Assembly (NCBI GenBank): GCA_015501585.1
Contig: JADNRY010000043.1
Location: 186,001 to 250,000, forward strand
DNA: 64,000 bases
From: Rhodocollybia butyracea
Taxonomy: Eukaryota > Basidiomycota > Agaricomycetes > Agaricales > Omphalotaceae
Direction: 5' to 3'
Shown here: one piece after another, positions 54,701-64,000 of the stretch
How the letters are laid out: every line of letters starts with the position of its first letter
How positions within the stretch are numbered: the stretch's first letter is position 1
The notes under the pieces: generated by a model
What the model saw: the letters and a program-made list of their open reading frames with translations, nothing else
The model's database searches: none
Told to the model about the DNA's origin: nothing
Made by a program: the position numbers and the translations under genes

Positions 54701-55166
54701 GTAATTTGGTCACGGGTATCCTTAGCACTCTCAGGAAGAGTTTTGGCAGGAGGAAAAGGATTGTCGTGCTTTTTGACTTTGAACTCCCCAAAGAGTTCTA
54801 CAGAGGCAGAGTTAGTCGTGGAATCCGGGTTGTATTTCGACGCCTCGTACAAGCCAATATCCGGCTTAATCGCAGACAAAGAAAAGTATTTCGCCGAAAA
54901 TGAGGAGGCGTCACAGTGATTAGATGTGTTAATAAGCACCCATTCCGGAGAAAGATAGTCTTTCATAGCTGTTATCTGCATAATATTAGATATCACAATG
55001 ATTCCACGAAAAACAGTTGACGTACAAACGGAGCATACTGCTGCATTTCCGCTTTCATCTGGGCAATATTCACCAGAGCGTCGTACTTTACCGCCGGCAT
55101 ACCTTCGGCCTCTGGTAACAAATCCAAGAAATTTCTCATATCTATTTTTTCATATTTATCCCTCAT
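51731..55166 (-). CDS. FunK1-type protein kinase, five exons
   Basis: My model joins 55166-55026, 54975-54375, 54289-53979, 52621-52475 and 52423-51731, all in phase, to about 630 residues. The N-terminal FunK1 region carries the Q-I-T-L-Y-L and R-T-R-V-F-L-F blocks and F-L-W-R. The kinase core has a G-x-G-T-R loop, L-L-K-D (likely Lys for ATP), H-R-D-I-S with the catalytic Asp, I-D-W-E in the DFG position, and G-T-W-Q-F-M-S. Length and motif order fit FunK1 kinases, which are expanded in mushroom-forming fungi and whose substrates are mostly unknown. Introns are 50, 85, 1,357 and 51 bp. The long one contains an LTR-like repeat yet leaves the frame intact. The start is the first good Met of exon 1; the frame is open somewhat further upstream. 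Confidence 0.82.
52665..53914 (-). mobile_element. LTR-like repeat, copy B, inside a kinase intron
   Basis: The same family as 32167-33331, in the opposite orientation, about 1.25 kb. It carries the TATAAAAGGGG box, the TATTGTTTTTGGACATTTGG-type repeats and the same ATAAATAAAAGTGC end. It lies wholly between the inferred donor at 53978 and acceptor at 52622. The ends and TSD are uncertain (AAGCAT/AAGTAT is only suggestive). The repeat's own promoter would read in the same direction as the kinase gene. Confidence 0.55.
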
Positions 55167-55300
55167 CTCCTTTTCTGCGACCCGGTGAGCTCAGTCAAGA
55201 ATGTAGTGGCTCGATGTGGTGCCATGCATTGTCGTTGCGCGATTGTGGATTGGAGTAGAAGCAGGCTCTGGCTCTGGCTCATGCAGACATTTTCCCGGAG

Positions 55301-56095
55301 TTAGGGGAGGCATAGTGGGCGTTCAGGTTCAAGTTGCGAAGGTCCTGACAGAATGTAAAAAAAGGGCTTAATTGCATACCGGCGAGTGTAGACACCAGGT
55401 CGCTCCCCCTTGATGACAATGAATCTCTCATTATCCATCTTGTTCTTCAACGCAGCAAGGACCCCAGTCATTCGACATTCTTCATAAGCGGCTTCTCCCC
55501 GCTCAACTCCATTGAACCTCTTGTAAACAGCATCAGACAATCCAGCAGTGGCCTCCTTTGCTCCAATGGATCCTTCACTTCCTTCCCATTCCCGGGTCAC
55601 CATATCCAAATCGTTTAAGCCCCAATAAATAATGTACAACCTTGACCCATCGGATCCCACATTCGGCGGGTCAATTGGAGGCGAGTTTTTAATAAAGCTG
55701 AACGTTCGCCCTTTACCGGAACCAAGAGCCTGATAAATACCCCCCGCAGTGTAAGAAAAACTATAGTTGGCGGGAAATGCGACGGAGGTGGTGGCAGTGG
55801 CTGGAGTATATGGAAGGGAGCTCAGAGGCAACCTATCTGATAGCAAGACCGGTCAGTGGTTCAAGGCTAAGACATACTAACCTGCCAACTTACTCGAGCA
55901 GTTGGGTGTAGCCGCGTCAACGACGCAGTCGGACTTGTTGTCCTTCGATGTGTCTGAGCTGTTGCATGGTGGCTGCATAGCGGTGAGAGAAATGAGAAAT
56001 TTTCAACTTACTTTATAAATCCTTCCACCGCGTTGCCGTTGTGACTCAGTGTGATAGAACTTTTCCAGTTCTATCACACTCTGGAAAGATGGAAT
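55301..56095 (-). CDS. Protein with RNase H1 N-terminal (viroplasmin)-like repeats
   Basis: The main frame is 55846-55301; upstream exons at about 55971-55894 and 56095-56012 join through GT..AG introns. The C-terminal third has two partial copies of a caulimovirus viroplasmin/RNase H1 N-terminal fold: a Y-I-I-Y-W-G start and G-L-S-D-A-V-Y-K-R-F, then E-A-A-Y-E-E-C, followed by R-F-I-V-I-K-G-E-R-P-G-V-Y. That fold binds RNA:DNA hybrids or double-stranded RNA in RNase H1. No RNase H catalytic domain is present. The N-terminal part is Ser/Thr/Pro-rich. Further 5' exons toward 56.4 kb are likely but unresolved. It lies about 130 bp upstream of the kinase gene. Confidence 0.5.
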
Positions 56096-56797
56096 CTAAC
56101 AAACAACAAGTTAGGAAGTTGGATTGCCTCGATTTAGTCGTCCGATAAGCGCTCGGCGGAGAACGGGAACGAGTATCTTCTACAACTTGTTAAGTATTCA
56201 AAACAAAGCAGAGTAGTGAAACTTTTTGTCAGCCATGGACAGTATGTAGGCAGAAAGTATGTCATTCAAGTTTGTATGTACCTGCTCAGACCTGCTCCTT
56301 CTCTTCCTATTGATAAAACCTATATATATATATAGATGTTGTTGAATGCTACAGCAATGAATAGAAATGCAATTATTCATACCCTGTCTGGATTGATAGC
56401 GCTTCTCTGCATCGGGTGAAGGAAGAATCGTCAGGACCCGTCTGTGGTCTGGAATCGACACTAGCATTCCACCTTGACCACAACTGGTCTACAAAGCGAT
56501 TAATTTTCAGTGCACATAAAGGGGTAAAAACAAAAATGCGCACTAGCTGCCATCCGAGAGAAAGAGATCTTTCAGTTGGTTCTTCCATTTTCAGGAAACA
56601 ATGTCTAACAACAAAAGAAAGCTCTATTTTGATAGTTAGGAACGAGCTCGAGTGCGACTCATGAAATTCCGAGTAATGATAAGCCAAACGGTCCGAAGTA
56701 GATGCGCCACTGCCTGTTATAGATATGTTTACGGACTTGCTCTCCATATGTAGACAAATCATCGAAATTGTGAATTTTAATACAGAATGCTTGCAGC

Positions 56798-57261
56798 TCA
56801 AGGCTCGATACGCCGCCTCTTCCTGACCTTTGTAGGAGTGCTAACAGTCCATTCGGCGTCATCATCGATGAAAGGTTCGTTGGCACGAGCACCTTTACCA
56901 GGCGTTAGCATGAGAATATCTGGTGAACTGGATTCCAAATCTTTTCTTCTTCGCCAACGCTTCCAAGCAGGCTAGGCGCGCGCGAAAAGAGGCCCATTTG
57001 ACTTGTGGAATGGCTTTGTGATGTCCACACCGACTTCACCGGTGTCGCCTCCACCAGTATGGTTGTACTGTCAGCTATATGGACTTGCAACATCGATACA
57101 GTCCTGACTGGTTTTGATGGCGTCGCTTCTACCAACACAGTCACAGATGGTTCATGTTTCGTTGGCTTGTCTTGTTCGCGTGGATGAGATTCTGACAGCC
57201 AAAAAGATGCAGTAGCAGCTGTCGTGGCAGTAGGCGCTTTGTTCTTGGATTTGAACGACAT
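56798..57261 (-). CDS. Hypothetical protein with basic C-terminus
   Basis: The first frame from 57261 has two related peptides (V-L-V-E-A-T-P-S-K and I-L-V-E-A-T-P-V-K) about 25 residues apart. A second frame ending at 56798 reads S-S-P-D-I-L, then an acidic F-I-D-D-D-A-E-W block and ends K-V-R-K-R-R-R-I-E-P, a likely nuclear signal. The link between the two frames near 56970 is not resolved; an intron or an indel is possible. No family is recognised. Confidence 0.4.
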
Positions 57262-57954
57262 AGAGACCTCTCGGGAGAGCACTCTGCCTTTATTCGACCC
57301 CTATGCCTATTGTCACTCAGAAGTGAATCAGGTAGTAGCCAAAACCTTGAGCACAAGGCTCATAAATTATGCGGATCATGAAGTGCTATGGAAAGGTACA
57401 GGATAGGTAGGGAGTACGTAGATAAACAGATGGAAAGAAATTCAAAAGGAAGTACCAGCATATACATTAGTTTGTACAATTACAAGGAAAAGGGTGAGGA
57501 GGGAGGGTGATAGAAAAGTGGCTTGATCAAGCTAGATCTAAGCCAGATACCAGTTAGTATACTTCTACAGACATCAGCCCTGATCTGTACACACTGAGAG
57601 CCTTGATATCCAAAGGTCTAACAGCTAGATTGATTTAAGAGGCAGTATAGGTGTATAGATCTGTATGGATGTGTTATAGGCTCTGTTCAGTGTAAGATCA
57701 GTGAAAGACTCGAAATGTATACCTAATCCTTGTATCTAAAGCACTGTATGCAGAGCTAGTACTTGTATAGATTTAAGGATTGTCTATAAAGGTGATGTTT
57801 GAGCTATCAGAGCTGTGGAAAGGGGACAGATGTCCTTACCAGCCACCAGAAACAAGCAAGATGATGGAGGAAGGGAATGAAGGAGCAATGATTCGACTCA
57901 GAGGCTTTTCTGGCGACCACAGGCCTCTGCACAGGTCCCTGGCACCTGTGGGAA
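57262..57954. other. No gene seen
   Basis: It contains a G-rich AAAAGGGTGAGGAGGGAGGGT stretch near 57492 also found near 39845. There is no supported coding sequence. Confidence 0.4.
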
Positions 57955-58188
57955 CCAGCCACTGAATATACACACTGCTCCAACATCTGTCAAAACTTGA
58001 ACTTGTGATATCTTTGGAACGAGTTGGCAGAATCCTTAGAGGCTGTTCAGCTGCCCGCGAGCACTTTTTGCAAATCTTAGTTGCTGTGACCCTGGTGACT
58101 GACTGATCATGACTTGTGACGATGTTACCTAGTGATTTCACGATGAATATATTAACTTGCACGTCGCGTCCTCTGAGTCCTTAATCTA

Positions 58189-59539
58189 ATGCCACCACGC
58201 AAAAAGAAAGACCAGGATGATGGTCCGGTCACCCGCCCAAAACCGCCGCCTAAGACTGCCGAAGAAAAAGCCCAGTGGGCTCACACGGATGTTACCAGGT
58301 TCCTTGACTTTCTTTTTGAGCATCAATCAGAAGCTGGTGACAGCGGAAACTTCAAAAATACAACGTTTACCGCCGCTGCATTGTATCTGGAAGAAACTCG
58401 TACAGAAGGAGCTGTAAAGAATGCTGCAGCTTGCAAGAGGAAATGGTTTGCAGTGCGTATCTAATATATTTTTCACTGCTACTTAACTAACTGATTCTTT
58501 TAGTTGAAGAAGATCTTTCGGATCATCAACGAAATCAAGTCCAAGAGCGGCTGGGGCTCCTGGCATGATGATTTTGGTGCCAACGTCAACACAACCACGG
58601 CCGATGTTTGGGATCGATATGTTGCAAAAAACCCCGATGCCAAACCGTTTCGCAATAAAGGGTGGATCTACCTCGAGCAAGTAGAGAAAGTTGTACCTTA
58701 CAAACCTCGAGGGACACATGTGTTCCGTCCTTCAAGTGCATTTACGCAGAGCCAGGGGGAGAAAGATGAAGACGAAGACAGCAATGGTGATGGGGATTTG
58801 GCACTGAATGAGACTGGAGGTCTTGAAGCTGGGCAGGAAACATCAGTTGAAGAGGAAGGCACAGTACAAGATACAGAAAGCCAGGATTGGAGTTTCTCAC
58901 AAATGGAACGAGATTTTGCTATGAATGATGCTATGAACGAGGTGCGTTGCACAATGAACTCTCTTATCTACATTAACTAATCTTTTATAGGATCTTGTTC
59001 TTCCTTCAATCTCCCCCAAATCATCGCCCATCTCACTCGCTGGATCGCCCGCTCCTATATCACTCAAACGTCCCGCTGATGTACAGACACCTACGCCGGC
59101 ACCAGCAAAATCATTGTCATCAAAGGACACGCCCAAAAACATCTTTGCTCCACCGTCATCTTCTAAACGAAAGAAGACAGATGCCCTTTCAGGTATTCTA
59201 GGACAAGTTTCTGGGATGAGTACTACTTTCGAAAAATTCCTCGCCGCCAACACTCCCTCGTCTGGTTCATCTTCAATCAATGACACTCCTGCTCGTCACA
59301 TGAAAGCAGTCTCATTGATTGAAAAGGAAACTGGCCTTGACAGTGAGGATGTTCTGGATTTTTTGCTTATACTCGGCGAAAAGAAAGAAATTGTCAATAT
59401 GTATAATTTGCTAACTAATCCTGATCTTCGTACCAAGTATGTTCAACGTGTCCTAAAAAAAACATCGGGAGAACTTAGTGTAGAACATGTACATGATATC
59501 TACTCATTCAATTTAGCCTGCTTGGCCAACCACTCCTGA
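58189..59539 (+). CDS. Harbinger-associated Myb/SANT-like protein
   Basis: Exons 58189-58452, 58504-58941 and 58991-59539 (introns 51 and 49 bp) join in phase to 416 residues. Residues about 30-140 form a Myb/SANT-like trihelix region (W-x-x-x-D-V-T-R-F-L-D-F-L, then A-C-K-R-K-W-F-A and the S-G-W-G-S-W block). An acidic stretch follows at about 170-225 and a basic K-R-K-K-T near 290. In PIF/Harbinger the partner protein carries the transposase into the nucleus and helps bind the ends. No lesions are seen. Its 3' end overlaps the transposase ORF tail by about 40 bp on the other strand. Confidence 0.85.
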
Positions 59540-60839
59540 TATTGAGCCCACATTTCAGTTGCAATCTCATCTCTCACCCGCTCTGCCTCTGCCTTCTCCT
59601 GTGCAGTTGGTGCACTCGATGCCAGAGATCCAAATATGTTGTCTTCATGATCAGTTGCTGCACGGTACTGTTCAAAGACCTCAGGATCATTCAAGTACTC
59701 CTCAATGTCTGAGGATCAAATGTGAGAATAAAATTATGCAATGCTGCAAGTGCTGGTGGAATACGGGCTTGAATTGTCATGCGGAATGCAGGTGGATGGA
59801 CCAGAATCACCCATCGAGCTTTCACAACACCAAATATCCGTTCAACTACATTGCGTGCAACAGCATGACGGAGGTTGAAAAGTTCCCGATGGTTTTCTGG
59901 ACTGTATATAATTGTGATCAGGTATAATGATGTATGCAAAGTTATGCTTACCGTAGATCAGCTTTTTCCCATTCCTTCAAATGATAACGAACACCAGAAT
60001 AAGGCAGCAGAAGTGTACTGCATGTTCCGAATCCAGCATCAGCCAGAAAATACTTCCCGTCTGGCACAGGTAAGTCTGTCATGCGGGAATCCACATACAT
60101 TGAAGCATCCGCCGCAGATCCATCCCATCCGGCAACCAAGTACAAGAAACGCATGTCAAATGAGCATATTGCCAAACAATTCTGTGACACAAAGCCTTTG
60201 CGATTTCGGGCAAGATCACGGTCTGCTGCACTTGGCACACAGGCAATATGTGTACCGTCAACTGCTCCAATTACATCCTTGAAGAACGGGAAAAACTTTG
60301 GATCATTCAGAATGGATTCAGGGACAGGATCCCCAGTTTTTGGCATTTGAACGTAGCAGTTGTAGAGTTCAGGTGATGAGAGCTTGAACAGAACTTCTTG
60401 GAAATATCTAGTTGGTTTTACTATAAGCAATCCTTACCATAGGAGATAACACTTACTTGGATATGGTTGCATTTGCATGCTGAAAGCGCTCACCAATGTG
60501 CCTCACGGAGAGTCCTGTACGACACATGTACAAAAATATTCCAACCTGCTCCTCCACTGTGATATATCGAGTATCCGACATTCCCAGGACGCGGAGCTGC
60601 TCAACCAGAGCCACATAGACGTGAAGATTAACCCCAAACTCACAGTGGATGCGGTCAGGATGCCCATAAATTAATTCCTTAACCCAGCCAAGTCCTGTTA
60701 GTGAAGAGGTATGGTATGGCTGCTTCCAGTATTGTGGTGAGGCGTGTATTACAGCTACTGTGGCAATGACACTGAGAAGAAAGGAATATGCGGCAACAAG
60801 CTTCTTCAAAAGTTCGAGAGGTAGGCGTTCAGGCTGCAT
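59500..60839 (-). CDS. PIF/Harbinger DDE transposase
   Basis: Exons 60839-60457, 60407-59952 and 59901 to about 59709 join in phase (introns 49 and 50 bp). The protein has an N-terminal helix-turn-helix-like region (R-T-G-L-S-V-R-H-I-G-E-R-F) and a DDE_4 core with Asp in G-A-V-D-G-T-H, Asp in A-D-A-G-F and Glu in V-V-E-R-I-F-G, followed by the usual A-L-H-N-F-I. Near 59708 the frame shifts: the in-frame reading ends at 59691, while the expected acidic tail (I-E-E-Y-L-N-D...) continues in the adjacent frame to 59500. A one-base deletion fits. The catalytic triad is upstream of it, so the effect on activity is uncertain. Confidence 0.85.
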
Positions 60840-61539
60840 CAGCGCGACGCGTTTGAAAAAGCCGTAAAGGCCGGCGTGGGCGTGTCACTTATATATCACA
60901 TTACAAATGGCGTCATGTCACTCAGACGACTAACCTACTCTATTAGGGAATTGGTCTTCGGCAAAAAGTGCTCGCGAGTGATCGCTCGCGGGCAGCTGAA
61001 CAGCCTCTTAGGTTGTTGGGCCGTTGGATTTGTATTAAAAATGCGCTCATAATGATACCAGATATGACCTATAACTGTAGTTGAGCAAAAAGTGCAGCAC
61101 TGCTGCAAGGTTGTACAACTTTAAGCTCATCAAACAGGTCATATCTTGGGAGGTTCTTCTCAGAATATTTTGGGAGTGGTACTGTTGGATTCCCCTTGAA
61201 AATACAATGAGAATGACACCCCAAATGTCCTAGGATAAGTGGAACAATGATGTCCCACTTGCACATTTCTGTTAGCTAACTTGAAGTGTGAATAGCTCAG
61301 CAGTGAATGAAGTTATTGACAAGGGAAAAAGTGGGTCTTGAAGCTGGGATTCAGCTTGTACAAGCAATGCAGGAGTGAGGCATTATAGTTATGCCAGAGC
61401 TGTGACAAGCAGAGAGAGATCATGTACACCATAGGTGATGAGCTGTACTCTCTACTTGTCAGAATGGATCTGTTGTTTGCAGAGGCCTTCAGAAAGTCTC
61501 CCTACCCTTGGAATCCGCCTTCATGTTGACAAGACCAGT

Positions 61540-62758
61540 GCGTTTGGCTTTTTGTTTTCCTTCGGCCTCTTCAGCCAGTGAGACGGATAATGAGCGAGAA
61601 CGCTTGCGCTGTAGTCTGGACCGTTGAAAATCCTGCTGAGATGGAGCATGTTTGAGCTCTCAGTTGGACGCGGTGGAAGTCGTGGAGGGAGCAGGCGATG
61701 GATGTTGTGTAGGTGGATTGAATGGTCTGATTAGGCCATCACTGGAATCATCCGATGCTCATTGCGTCTCTCCAAACTGCTCGTCTTCTTCGTCTGAGAA
61801 TGGTGAATTAGGAGAGACTTTGGACCGAAAAAGCGCACAAGATTCTGGTAGGCTTAATTTGAATCTGTGAAAAATTTTAGCTGCAGATTATACGCTGAAG
61901 ATGGTGACTAACAAAGGTTCGATAGTGTTTTGACAAAACGATTGTGCCCAGTCCAACTCGTTTTTCTCTTTCGTTGTTATACGAACGACTTCGTTCGAGT
62001 CTAAATCTCCCATTAGTTGCCACATGGAAAGCTTGTCCATGAAACCTTCTAGGCGATCTTAGGGAGTTGCAACAGGAGCAATCTTGCTTTGTGGTCTCTT
62101 CCTACGCTTTACGGACGACATTTCAGGAGATTCTGGGTGTAAAGGCTGTGGTCCAGGAAGCGAAAGGATGAGAAAGTAGAGCAATATTTGTATTTGAGCC
62201 CTATACCGACATACATTCAGTGTATGTTAGAAATAGGTGAAGCGACTTACTCGCGTCGTCCCATTCTCCTTATCCATCTAAGCCTCCAATCATTATTCAT
62301 CCAAATGGAAGTTTCTATGAGGTGACTCCTATGAGCACCATTCTCTGAGCCGTTGGAGCGCGTCCGTTTGCGTTCGGCTTGGTCCTCAACATTGCTCTTC
62401 ACCTGGCTCAATGCAAACCACATCATTGTTTCCTCAATCTCTCCAGCGCCGCCATCGTTATCAAGAATTTCTGGTAGTTTGACGTGATACTTATTCGCGG
62501 AAGCACATGCAGTGAGGGAGAGGAGATGCGACTTGTCAAATTCAAGGGCATTATGGACTGGAAAGCAGTCAGTAACCGACATTGACTAGATTCAAGCAAA
62601 TTTACCTCTGGAAGCCACAAAAATTGAGGGTAAGTTCTGACAACAAACTGGTCGAGAGTTTCACTGTTTAAATCAGTGAATGGGAAGCTTTGGTTCAAAT
62701 TGGTTTCTTGAGATGACAACCATTTGATTGGCGGTTTTAGGTCGAGAACATAGGGCAA
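61540..62758 (-). pseudogene. Degraded hypothetical gene
   Basis: Pieces on the minus strand: 62758 to about 62605 (V-L-D-L-K-P-P-I-K-W-L and Y-P-Q-F-L-W-L-P), about 62560-62247 (D-K-S-H-L-L-S-L-T-A-C-A-S-A-N-K-Y), a block near 62020-61920 with E-K-N-E-L-D-W-A-Q-S-F, then a Ser-rich, acidic and finally basic tail to about 61540. The tail contains two in-frame stops (near 61758 and 61660). The E-L-D-W block recalls the truncated protein at 47.6-48.0 kb. The family is unknown. The gene ends where repeat R2 begins. Confidence 0.4.
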
Positions 62759-63369
62759 GCCAGATAATATATAGTGGCCATTGGCATTCGTTTAAGAGTG
62801 CACATGGGCCGAGTAGTCCGCAGATATCATCAAACATAGGCGCTAAACCTATCTTACAACAACCTTGTTATCTATTTACTTTTATCGTTACGCTCGATTT
62901 GCTCCGCTTCCCAATTCAACTTCTCCCTCAGCCGATCCTCCTGTTCTATGAAACTCAGCGGTAAACTTTTACCTAGTCCAAAAAAGACAAAGAGCCCCCA
63001 CTTCCATCTGAACGGATTGACGGCCACACAGAAAACATACCAGAACAAAAGTTCGGAATATGTAAAGAAATCGAGGTTATATTATCAACGATTTCTTCAT
63101 GACTAGGATAGCCAGTTTTCCATTAAGAAACGGTACATTAGACTGTGGATCTGGAGTCCAGATGTATTATTGACACCTAAGTAGTAAACTTGAACTTGAC
63201 ATCGCTGCGAGATGACTTACACGCCCAGATACCGCCCAGCTGGTTGCGTTCCCCAGCTTCACAGAACGAATACGATACATTCCAGCTGTAACTCAATGTC
63301 ACGCCAGAAGTGAGCAGCAAAACAGTAGAAAAAACTTAAGAGTAGATCCCAATAACAGCCGCAGCACCC
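62759..63369. other. No gene seen
   Basis: No supported coding sequence or structure was recognised between the degraded gene and the tRNA-like sequence. Confidence 0.4.
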
Positions 63370-63455
63370 AAACTGGGAGTCGAACCCGCCTCAGTCCACA
63401 ACCCATTTGCATGAACCGCCATGAACCGCCTAACCACTCAGCTGTCTGGGCGACA
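63366..63455 (-). tRNA. tRNA-like sequence (pseudogene or SINE head)
   Basis: Read on the minus strand it starts GCCCAGACAGCTGAGTGG (A-box-like) and has GCGGGTTCGACTCCC (B box, T-arm) near the end. The first seven and last seven bases can pair as an acceptor stem with G-U pairs. The middle contains a direct duplication of GCGGTTCATG, and I could not fold a sound anticodon stem, so no anticodon is assigned. A tRNA pseudogene or the tRNA-derived head of a SINE is more likely than a working tRNA. Confidence 0.4.
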
Positions 63456-64000
63456 ATGGTACAGTTCTTTTACCTACCTATCTCAGGCGTGTTCCATGGT
63501 TGCTGGTTGTTCCTTTGGATGTACGCGATTCTGATTACTCGAAGGTTGACCCATGAGGAATTGCAAGAGTAGAGAGCGTCTTTTGTGCCATAAAGAGGGA
63601 ATCAGGAGGAGGATCTATAATGTTTTAGATTAACGCAAGCAGGGGAAAACTAATGTCACGTACCAGGCTAGTATTTATCGATCAATGTTCAATATTCAAC
63701 TGTGATATTCTATAGACGGACAGGAAGGCCTGAAGATTCATCAACGACAGTCATTCGCTACCGCTGATTTGTGCTGGAACTCCACTAGTTGAGCTTGAGC
63801 TCGAGTTTGTTTGCATCCTGGAATCTTTTTAGTAACCAAAAAACGGGGAAAAAGACGCATGTAAACAACATTGCTCTCGGCACTAGTGTCTTCACATCTC
63901 CATTGTTGATGTTTATTGGTTTGCTAGTTTGAGTATTGTGTCTTCAACAACTTCAAGGTACTTGTTATCAACATCATGCCTAGTTTTTCCTAAGTGGAAT
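63456..64000. other. No gene seen
   Basis: The last stretch shows no recognisable gene or repeat. Confidence 0.4.

Larger units (their letters stand above)
58036..61010. mobile_element. Full-length PIF/Harbinger transposon, TSD TTA
   Basis: The element is 58039-61007 (2,969 bp) with TTA at 58036-58038 and 61008-61010. The terminal 24 bp on both sides are perfect inverted repeats starting GAGGCTGTTCAGCTGCCC. The right end has an extra 14 bp (GATCACTCGCGAGC in the outward sense) before the similarity resumes with ACTTTTTGC. It encodes two convergent genes, a Myb/SANT-like protein and a DDE transposase, as expected for autonomous PIF/Harbinger elements. Confidence 0.93.
57955..61540 (-). repeat. 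Dispersed repeat R2, copy split by Harbinger
   Basis: The parts 57955-58035 and 61011-61540 are, in reverse complement, continuous with each other in the uninterrupted copy at 37620-38310. At the junction the empty copy reads ATCCTATAATTTTTGC, where this copy has ATCC, TTA, the element, TTA. Confidence 0.7.

Noticed and set aside
58698..59286. Minus-strand ORFs opposite the Harbinger Myb-like gene
   Set aside because: The plus-strand gene has phased introns and a domain; the antisense frames do not.
63366..63455. A working tRNA gene with a named anticodon
   Set aside because: The promoter boxes are good, but no stable anticodon stem could be drawn and a 10-bp duplication disrupts the middle, so no isotype was assigned.

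Overview
This window looks like a piece of a filamentous basidiomycete (Agaricomycete-type) genome, dense in accessory and repeat DNA. The evidence is introns of about 50 bp with GT..AG ends, a FunK1-type fungal protein kinase, a KDZ-type (CxC2) transposase remnant, an Ulp1-type protease, PIF/Harbinger and hAT elements with fungal-type architecture, and Ty3/gypsy and Ty1/copia retrotransposons. The species cannot be fixed from sequence alone. Most of the window is layered transposable elements; the few host-like genes sit mainly on the minus strand between 48.7 and 62.8 kb.

Layout. 1-3.8 kb: non-coding, with one old foldback MITE (405-905) and two copies of a dispersed repeat. 3.8-23 kb: one large, dead Ty3/gypsy element (5' LTR, an extra 5' ORF, Gag, protease, RT, RNase H, integrase with chromodomain, an antisense ORF, a truncated 3' LTR). 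It has been split by at least four later insertions: a hAT fragment in gag (7875-8422), a 1.6-kb TIR element in RT (11687-13290), a complete and apparently very young copia element in integrase (14987-20153; TSD ACTAT, LTRs with no difference seen) and a solo LTR in integrase (20409-20924; TSD GAATT). 23.15-28.8 kb: a hAT MITE (TSD TCAAAAAC) split by a 5-kb segment that carries an F-box/LRR-like pseudogene and a second hAT MITE (TSD GTCCAGAC). 28.8-42 kb: gene fragments, palindromic MITEs, a 1.56-kb TIR element filled with a self-complementary 21-bp minisatellite, a degraded copia fragment, and a KDZ transposase pseudogene. 42.64-45.55 kb: a near-perfect 2.9-kb palindrome with 1.38-kb arms.

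48.7-57.3 kb, minus strand: an Ulp1-like cysteine protease, a FunK1 kinase whose five exons still join in frame although one intron has been inflated to 1,357 bp by an LTR-like repeat, a protein with RNase H1 N-terminal/viroplasmin-like repeats, and a small basic protein. 58.04-61.01 kb: a full-length PIF/Harbinger element (TSD TTA, 24-bp perfect TIRs) with its two convergent genes, a Myb/SANT-like partner and a DDE transposase with one apparent C-terminal frameshift. It lies in a repeat whose unoccupied copy is present at about 38.2 kb. 61.5-62.8 kb: a degraded hypothetical gene; a tRNA-like A-box/B-box sequence lies near 63.4 kb.

Several insertion histories can be read directly because empty and filled sites both lie in the window. 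Exon-intron structures were derived by hand from reading frames and splice signals; they are models, not confirmed transcripts.
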